Shown here: positions 5,601-9,121 of the stretch, piece by piece
How positions within the stretch are numbered: position 1 is the first letter of the stretch
Layout of the letters: each line of letters starts with the position of its first letter
From: an uncultured Clostridia bacterium
GTDB taxonomy: Bacteria > Bacillota > Clostridia > Christensenellales > Aristaeellaceae
NCBI GenBank assembly: GCA_934647305.1
Contig: CAKUFI010000094.1
Coordinates: forward strand, 1 to 9,121
Reading direction: 5' to 3'
DNA length: 9,121 nucleotides
Made by a program: the position numbers and the translations under genes
The notes under the pieces: model-generated
What the model was told of the DNA's origin: nothing
Database searches by the model: none
The model's input: only the letters and a program-made list of their open reading frames with translations

Positions 5601-6938
5601 TTACTGATTGGCTTTTCCGGGCGTGGGCGAGGTGCTGACCGCGAAGGTATCGCCCGTGCGCGCGTAGGACTGGTCGGTCTTGAGGTTCTCGTAGGACACG
5701 TGGTCGAGCAGCTGCCCCTTCGCGTTGTAGAGCAGCACGCTCTCGCCCTCGGCGCGCAGGCGGAAGTTGGTGTGATACTCGCCGTCCGCGTTTTTGTCCA
5801 GGCCGGAGGCGTACACCAGCAGGTATCCGCCCGGCTCGATCGTCACCGACGGGAAGCGCCAGCGCGAGGGCTTGTCGGCGTTGTCGGACAGGCCGTAGCC
5901 GGCCAGGTCGATCGCCTCGGAGGAGCCGTTGTACAGCTCGATCCAGTCATAGTAGTTGCCGTCCGCGGCCACCGCGCAGGAGCCGTTGCTGGGCATGAAC
6001 TCGCTGATGACCAGCGGGCTGTTGTCCACCGGCTCAAGCGTGGTCAGCATGGCGTAGGCAAGCGACGTGTTCTCAAGGCCGGGGGTGTACTCGCTGGTGA
6101 CGGCCCAGGTGCTTCCATCCTTTCGCGCGAAGCTCTGGTCGCTGCCCATGGCGGGAATGTTGATCGACTCGACCACCGTGCCCGATTCGTCGCACAGGAT
6201 CAGCGAGTCGCCGGCGCTCGACAGCTTGAACGGCGCGTGGAAGTTTTCGCCGGCCTGGTTTTGCAGGCGGCCCGACGCGTACACGATCAAGTACTCGCCC
6301 GGGGCGATTTTCGTGTCCGCGGGGAAGGTGAACGCGGTCGCGCGGGACAGCTTGTCGGTCAGCGTCCAGCCGGAAATATCCACGGTCTTGCGGCCGTTAT
6401 TGCCGATTTCCACCCAGTCGGGATAGGCGTTGCTCTCGTCGCTCAGCGCGGTCTTGTTCGAGGTCATGACCTCGCTCAGGATCACCCCGCGCGAGGAGAC
6501 GATCTCGGTCACGCTCTCCGAGGCGCGCGCCTTTTTACTGCCCAGCCAGCCGTCCGGGAAGAGCACGTACTGCATCAGGCAGCCTGCGGCAATCACCGCG
6601 GCGCACGCGGCGAGCACCGGGATCAGGCGAGAAGGCCTGCGCCGGGCCAGGTAGGGGACCTTTTCAGGCGGCAGCGGGCGCTGAGGCGGCGGGGAAGCGG
6701 GGCGTCTGGGCGGCTGCGCCTGCGTCTGGGGCGGGCGGCGAACCGGCACGCCCTGCCGGGGCGGGTATCCCTGCTGCGGGCGGGGAGATTGCGCGCTCGC
6801 GCCCTGCCGGGGGGCGTATCGGCCCTGTCCGGACGGCCCGGCGGCTCCATAGGAGCGATAGGTTCCGTTTGGGTTCGTGTATGGCGGCGCGGCGGGCCGG
6901 CGGGGCGGCTGCTGCGGCGAGGAAGGTCGTTTCTGCAC
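5601..6938 (-). CDS. Membrane-anchored double lamin-tail-domain (LTD) protein with basic Pro/Arg/Gln tail
   Basis: 445 residues. Residues 1-104 are low-complexity and rich in Pro, Gln and Arg (17 Arg, 2 Lys, one acidic residue). Residues 105-127 form one transmembrane helix preceded by ARRRPSR, so by the positive-inside rule the N-tail is cytosolic and the rest is outside. Two lamin-tail domains follow: about 152-290 (SEVMTSN, YPDWVEIGN, APGEYLIVYASG, YTPGLEN) and 309-445 (SEFMPSN, YYDWIELYN, EPGGYLLVYASG, PTPGKANQ). LTDs are Ig-fold modules found in bacterial surface proteins, including CotH-type proteins often associated with VTC/DUF4956 genes. No CotH kinase domain is present. Start is GTG with AGGAGG 8 nt upstream. 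It is the first gene of the operon, 14 bp before the VTC gene. I infer an envelope scaffold whose basic tail could contact polyphosphate or its polymerase. Confidence 0.85.
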   Translation of the reverse strand: MQKRPSSPQQPPRRPAAPPYTNPNGTYRSYGAAGPSGQGRYAPRQGASAQSPRPQQGYPPRQGVPVRRPPQTQAQPPRRPASPPPQRPLPPEKVPYLARRRPSRLIPVLAACAAVIAAGCLMQYVLFPDGWLGSKKARASESVTEIVSSRGVILSEVMTSNKTALSDESNAYPDWVEIGNNGRKTVDISGWTLTDKLSRATAFTFPADTKIAPGEYLIVYASGRLQNQAGENFHAPFKLSSAGDSLILCDESGTVVESINIPAMGSDQSFARKDGSTWAVTSEYTPGLENTSLAYAMLTTLEPVDNSPLVISEFMPSNGSCAVAADGNYYDWIELYNGSSEAIDLAGYGLSDNADKPSRWRFPSVTIEPGGYLLVYASGLDKNADGEYHTNFRLRAEGESVLLYNAKGQLLDHVSYENLKTDQSYARTGDTFAVSTSPTPGKANQ

Positions 6939-6946
6939 GATATTAG

Positions 6947-6952
6947 CCTCCT
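6947..6952 (-). promoter_or_regulatory. Ribosome binding site supporting the GTG start of the LTD gene
   Basis: AGGAGG on the minus strand, 8 nt before GTG 6938. No ATG with comparable support lies nearby in frame. Confidence 0.85.
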
Positions 6953-6962
6953 ACACACAAAA

Positions 6963-6988
6963 AGTGCATGATATAAATATCATACACT
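6963..6988. repeat. 26-bp AT-rich palindrome, copy 1
   Basis: Core ATGATAT-AA-ATATCAT, flanked by AGTG and CACT with one C/A mismatch between flank and core. It is identical over 26 bp to 7243-7268. It lies 25 bp upstream of the LTD start codon, in the expected promoter/operator or 5' leader zone of the operon, so an operator or a promoter-embedded element is plausible. Confidence 0.85.
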
Positions 6989-6999
6989 AAGCTTGTCAA
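6971..6999 (-). promoter_or_regulatory. Candidate promoter of the LTD-VTC-DUF4956-BIg2 operon
   Basis: On the minus strand a perfect -35 TTGACA (6999-6994) is followed after 17 bp by a weak -10 TTATAT (6976-6971). An 18-bp spacer gives TATATC instead. The -35 lies in the perfect inverted repeat 6990-7016 and the -10 in the 26-bp palindrome, so either could act as an operator. The weak -10 keeps confidence moderate. Confidence 0.45.
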
Positions 7000-7016
7000 A
7001 AAGGTTTTGACAAGCT
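6990..7016. promoter_or_regulatory. Perfect 12-bp inverted repeat, possible operator
   Basis: AGCTTGTCAAAA (6990-7001) and its exact complement (7005-7016) are separated by AGG. Each arm carries a TTGACA-type hexamer pointing outward on its own strand. There is no T-run after the stem on either strand, so a DNA-binding site overlapping the -35 is more likely than a terminator. Confidence 0.5.
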
Positions 7017-7020
7017 GGTG

Positions 7021-7044
7021 GACGGGGAAGCACGCTCCCCCGCC
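7021..7044. other. Short GC-rich stem-loop
   Basis: CGGGG (7023-7027) pairs with CCCCG (7038-7042) around a 10-nt apex that contains AGC/GCT. It sits between the 12-bp inverted repeat and the tandem hairpins of the repeat block. No T-run follows. Confidence 0.35.
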
Positions 7045-7058
7045 ACTGCCACCCTCAC

Positions 7059-7101
7059 CAGTTTTTGCTGAAATCTAAGAGATTTCCGGGCGCAAAAACT
7101 G
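7059..7101. repeat. Diverged hairpin unit in front of repeat copy B
   Basis: CAGTTTTTGC (7059-7068) pairs fully with 7092-7101, and 7070-7076 pairs with 7080-7086 around an AAG loop, leaving an asymmetric internal loop (T against CGGGC). The design and the TTTTTGC / GCAAAAA arms match the first hairpin of the adjacent copy B (7110-7152), so the two look like tandem, diverged units. Whether copy A has the same extra hairpin is unknown because the window starts there. Confidence 0.6.
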
Positions 7102-7104
7102 CAA

Positions 7105-7242
7105 GGAAACGATTTTTGCTCTGGAAAATGGGATTTTCCGGCGCAAAAATCGTCCCGTGCCCACCGTACACGCCGCTGGGCACGATTGGAGGTTCGAGAG
7201 GGTTGCGACCCTCTCGAGCTCTCCGGTTTTTTCGGCAGTCTG
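7105..7242. repeat. Dispersed structured intergenic repeat, copy B
   Basis: Same element as at 1-137 and in the same orientation. The long stem is 7110-7119 with 7143-7152 plus the inner 9-bp stem. The alternative stem is 7148-7153 with 7182-7187. The terminal hairpin is 7194-7203 with 7208-7217, loop TGCG. Relative to copy A it has G-C at the pair 7118/7144 and T-A at 7153/7182, both conserving pairing. The remaining differences fall in a hairpin loop (7206) and in an unpaired linker (7189, 7191). It ends at CAGTCTG, directly followed by the second 26-bp palindrome. Confidence 0.85.
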
Positions 7243-7268
7243 AGTGCATGATATAAATATCATACACT
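7243..7268. repeat. 26-bp AT-rich palindrome, copy 2
   Basis: Identical to 6963-6988 and in direct orientation, 280 bp away. The two copies bracket the 12-bp inverted repeat, the GC stem-loop, both tandem hairpins and repeat copy B. On the minus strand its left half supplies a TATGAT hexamer. Confidence 0.85.
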
Positions 7269-7287
7269 CTTTTGACGCGTATTGCAA
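7259..7287 (-). promoter_or_regulatory. Candidate minus-strand promoter before the structured block
   Basis: -35 TTGCAA (7287-7282, 4/6) and -10 TATGAT (7264-7259, 5/6 to TATAAT) are separated by exactly 17 bp. The -10 lies inside the second 26-bp palindrome. Transcription would enter the hairpin-rich block and continue toward the LTD operon, giving either a non-coding RNA or a long structured leader. Confidence 0.4.
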
Positions 7288-7307
7288 CCGCCTGGACGCA
7301 TTGTAAC
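7274..7307. other. Imperfect direct repeat GACGC(GT)ATTGYAAC
   Basis: GACGCGTATTGCAAC (7274-7288) and GACGCATTGTAAC (7295-7307) start 21 bp apart, about two helical turns. The first overlaps the -35 of the candidate promoter 7259-7287. This could be a pair of regulator half-sites, or chance. Confidence 0.25.
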
Positions 7308-7340
7308 AGAAATTTTCGACGCTTCTCAGAAAACCGCGCC

Positions 7341-7385
7341 CGCGTTTCAGGCCGGCTGCTCCGCGCGATTTCGCTCCTGAACGCG
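7341..7385 (-). terminator. Possible weak terminator after the DMT transporter
   Basis: CGCGTTCAGG (7385-7376) pairs with CCTGAAACGCG (7351-7341) with one bulged base, starting 4 bp after the stop. The loop contains a small GCG-AAAT-CGC hairpin. Only a short TTTT follows some distance away, so function as a terminator is uncertain. Confidence 0.3.
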
Positions 7386-7389
7386 TCCT

Positions 7390-8241
7390 CTACAGGTTCA
7401 GCAGCACGATGCCCGCGATGCTCATCAGCAGGCTGACGAGCGTCTTCGGCGTGAGCTTTTCCCTGTACAGGATCAGCGAGCACAGCGCGATGAGCGCCAC
7501 CAGCGAGCCCTGCATGACCGGATAGGCCACGACCGACGGGATGTAGCCCAGGCTCCTGAGCATGAACAGGTTGGCCGCTACGGTGGTCACGCCCACGGAC
7601 AGGGTGCACAGGGCATAGGGCTTTTTCGAGGCGGCGGGCAGCGGCTGCGCGCGTCGGGCAAGGGAAATGGCCAGGTAGATCGCGCCCGCGAACAGGAAGC
7701 TCCAGAAGTTGAACGCCGAGGGATTGGGGGACGCGTCAAGCATCTGATAGGCCTTCTGCGTCACACCGCACAGGCCGTTGGTGACCATCGCGCCCAGGGA
7801 TAGCAGGAACCACTTGAGCGACAGCCTGCCCTCCCTGCGGCCCAGTCCGGTCATGACGATCACGACCACCATGCACAAAACCCCCGCCACGCGCAGCGCG
7901 GTCAGGCTCTCATGCCACAAAAGCAGGTTCATGACCACCGTGACCAGCAGTCCCATGCTCGAGAGCATGGCCGACAGCGAGAACGGCCCACAGGCGAGCG
8001 AGGCCAGGTACAGCGCGTTGGTCAGTACATAGCACACCGAAAACGCCGCGGATACCACAAACCCGACGGGGGAGAGCAGCGCCGCGCCGCCCGCGGGAAT
8101 CAGGCATAGCGCGCCCAGCGGCAGGGCGATTCGGCTCATGCGCGCGGTCTCGGCCAGCGTGTTCGGGAAGCGGCGGGAGAATTCCTTGAAGGACAGGTTC
8201 TGAAGCAGGAACAGGAGTATTGCGACGATCAAAAACAGCAT
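7390..8241 (-). CDS. EamA/DMT-superfamily transporter
   Basis: 283 residues, almost entirely hydrophobic, with about ten membrane segments. It has the two-repeat layout of drug/metabolite transporters: first half to about residue 135, charged linker GRREGRLSLK, second half to the end. The segment ALYLASLACGPFSLSAMLSSMGLLVTVVMNLLLWHESLT matches the end of the first EamA repeat. SLGYIPSVVAYPVMQGSLVALIALCSLILYREKLT is its equivalent in the second half, with the conserved E of the ..E.LT motif in both. The substrate is unknown. Start is ATG with GGGGAGG 6 nt upstream. It lies 79 bp downstream of groEL and behind its terminator, and I see no promoter in that gap, so expression may depend on read-through or an unrecognised promoter. 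Confidence 0.85.
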   Translation of the reverse strand: MLFLIVAILLFLLQNLSFKEFSRRFPNTLAETARMSRIALPLGALCLIPAGGAALLSPVGFVVSAAFSVCYVLTNALYLASLACGPFSLSAMLSSMGLLVTVVMNLLLWHESLTALRVAGVLCMVVVIVMTGLGRREGRLSLKWFLLSLGAMVTNGLCGVTQKAYQMLDASPNPSAFNFWSFLFAGAIYLAISLARRAQPLPAASKKPYALCTLSVGVTTVAANLFMLRSLGYIPSVVAYPVMQGSLVALIALCSLILYREKLTPKTLVSLLMSIAGIVLLNL

Positions 8242-8253
8242 GACGTACCTCCC

Positions 8254-8270
8254 CAGGGCGCAAGGCCCTG
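8254..8270 (-). promoter_or_regulatory. Hairpin abutting the ribosome binding site of the DMT gene
   Basis: CAGGGC (8270-8265) pairs with GCCCTG (8259-8254) around a 5-nt loop. It lies between the T-run of the groEL terminator and the GGGGAGG (8254-8248) of the transporter gene, sharing one base with that site. In a read-through transcript it could affect initiation. Confidence 0.4.
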
Positions 8271-8300
8271 AAAAAATCCCTGCGCGATGGGGCGCAGGGA
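8271..8300 (-). terminator. Intrinsic terminator of groEL
   Basis: On the minus strand TCCCTGCGC (8300-8292, written as arm plus complement at 8285-8277) forms a perfect 9-bp stem with a 6-nt loop, followed by TTTTTT (8276-8271). It starts 20 bp after the groEL stop. Confidence 0.93.
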
Positions 8301-8320
8301 CTGTGAATGATGTGAACCGA

Positions 8321-9121
<801 letters not shown>

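Noticed and set aside
4102..5607. Plus-strand open frame of 501 codons opposite the DUF4956 and VTC genes
   Set aside because: It spans two well-supported genes and their gap on the other strand and has shadow-type composition with no recognisable family.
5700..6971. Plus-strand open frame of 423 codons opposite the LTD gene
   Set aside because: Shadow of the LTD gene; the minus strand has a consistent start, ribosome binding site, membrane helix and two LTDs.
7055..7609. Minus-strand open frame of 184 codons running through repeat copy B into the transporter gene
   Set aside because: It overlaps the transporter in another frame. The part shared with copy A has seven of seven differences changing the amino acid, whereas the same differences preserve base pairing.

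Overview
The window is GC-rich DNA with every convincing gene on the minus strand, strong AGGAGG-type ribosome binding sites, and ATG, GTG and TTG starts. These traits, a groEL ending in GGMGGMY, and the NlpC/BIg2, VTC and DUF4956 families suggest an anaerobic Bacillota (Clostridia-like, probably gut-associated) genome. The lineage is inference; no rRNA or other phylogenetic marker except partial groEL is present.

Layout in the direction of transcription (right to left). (1) 9121-8321: the C-terminal half of groEL, with a textbook terminator (8271-8300). (2) 8241-7390: an EamA/DMT-type membrane transporter, with a hairpin abutting its ribosome binding site. (3) 7389-6939: about 450 bp without a gene but densely structured. 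It holds two identical 26-bp palindromes 280 bp apart, a perfect 12-bp inverted repeat, several stem-loops and one copy of a dispersed repeat. (4) 6938-1227: a tight four-gene operon with gaps of 14, 30 and 40 bp. It encodes a membrane-anchored double lamin-tail-domain protein with a very basic cytosolic tail, a VTC-type polyphosphate polymerase domain protein, a DUF4956 membrane protein, and a secreted protein with eight BIg2 domains and an NlpC/P60-like cysteine peptidase domain. It closes with a clear terminator (1186-1218). (5) 1093-377: a TauE/SafE-type permease. (6) 376-1: about 376 bp without a gene, holding the second copy of the dispersed repeat and further hairpins.

The two most interesting items are the operon and the dispersed repeat. 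The operon puts a predicted polyphosphate-making enzyme and its usual DUF4956 partner in one transcript with two surface proteins, which suggests an envelope-linked polyphosphate system. That function is inference. The repeat copies (1-137 and 7105-7242) differ at 7 of their first 120 positions. Four of those seven are two pairs of compensatory changes that preserve two alternative, mutually exclusive stems. All seven would change the amino acid in the only long shared reading frame, so the repeat looks selected for structure, not for protein.
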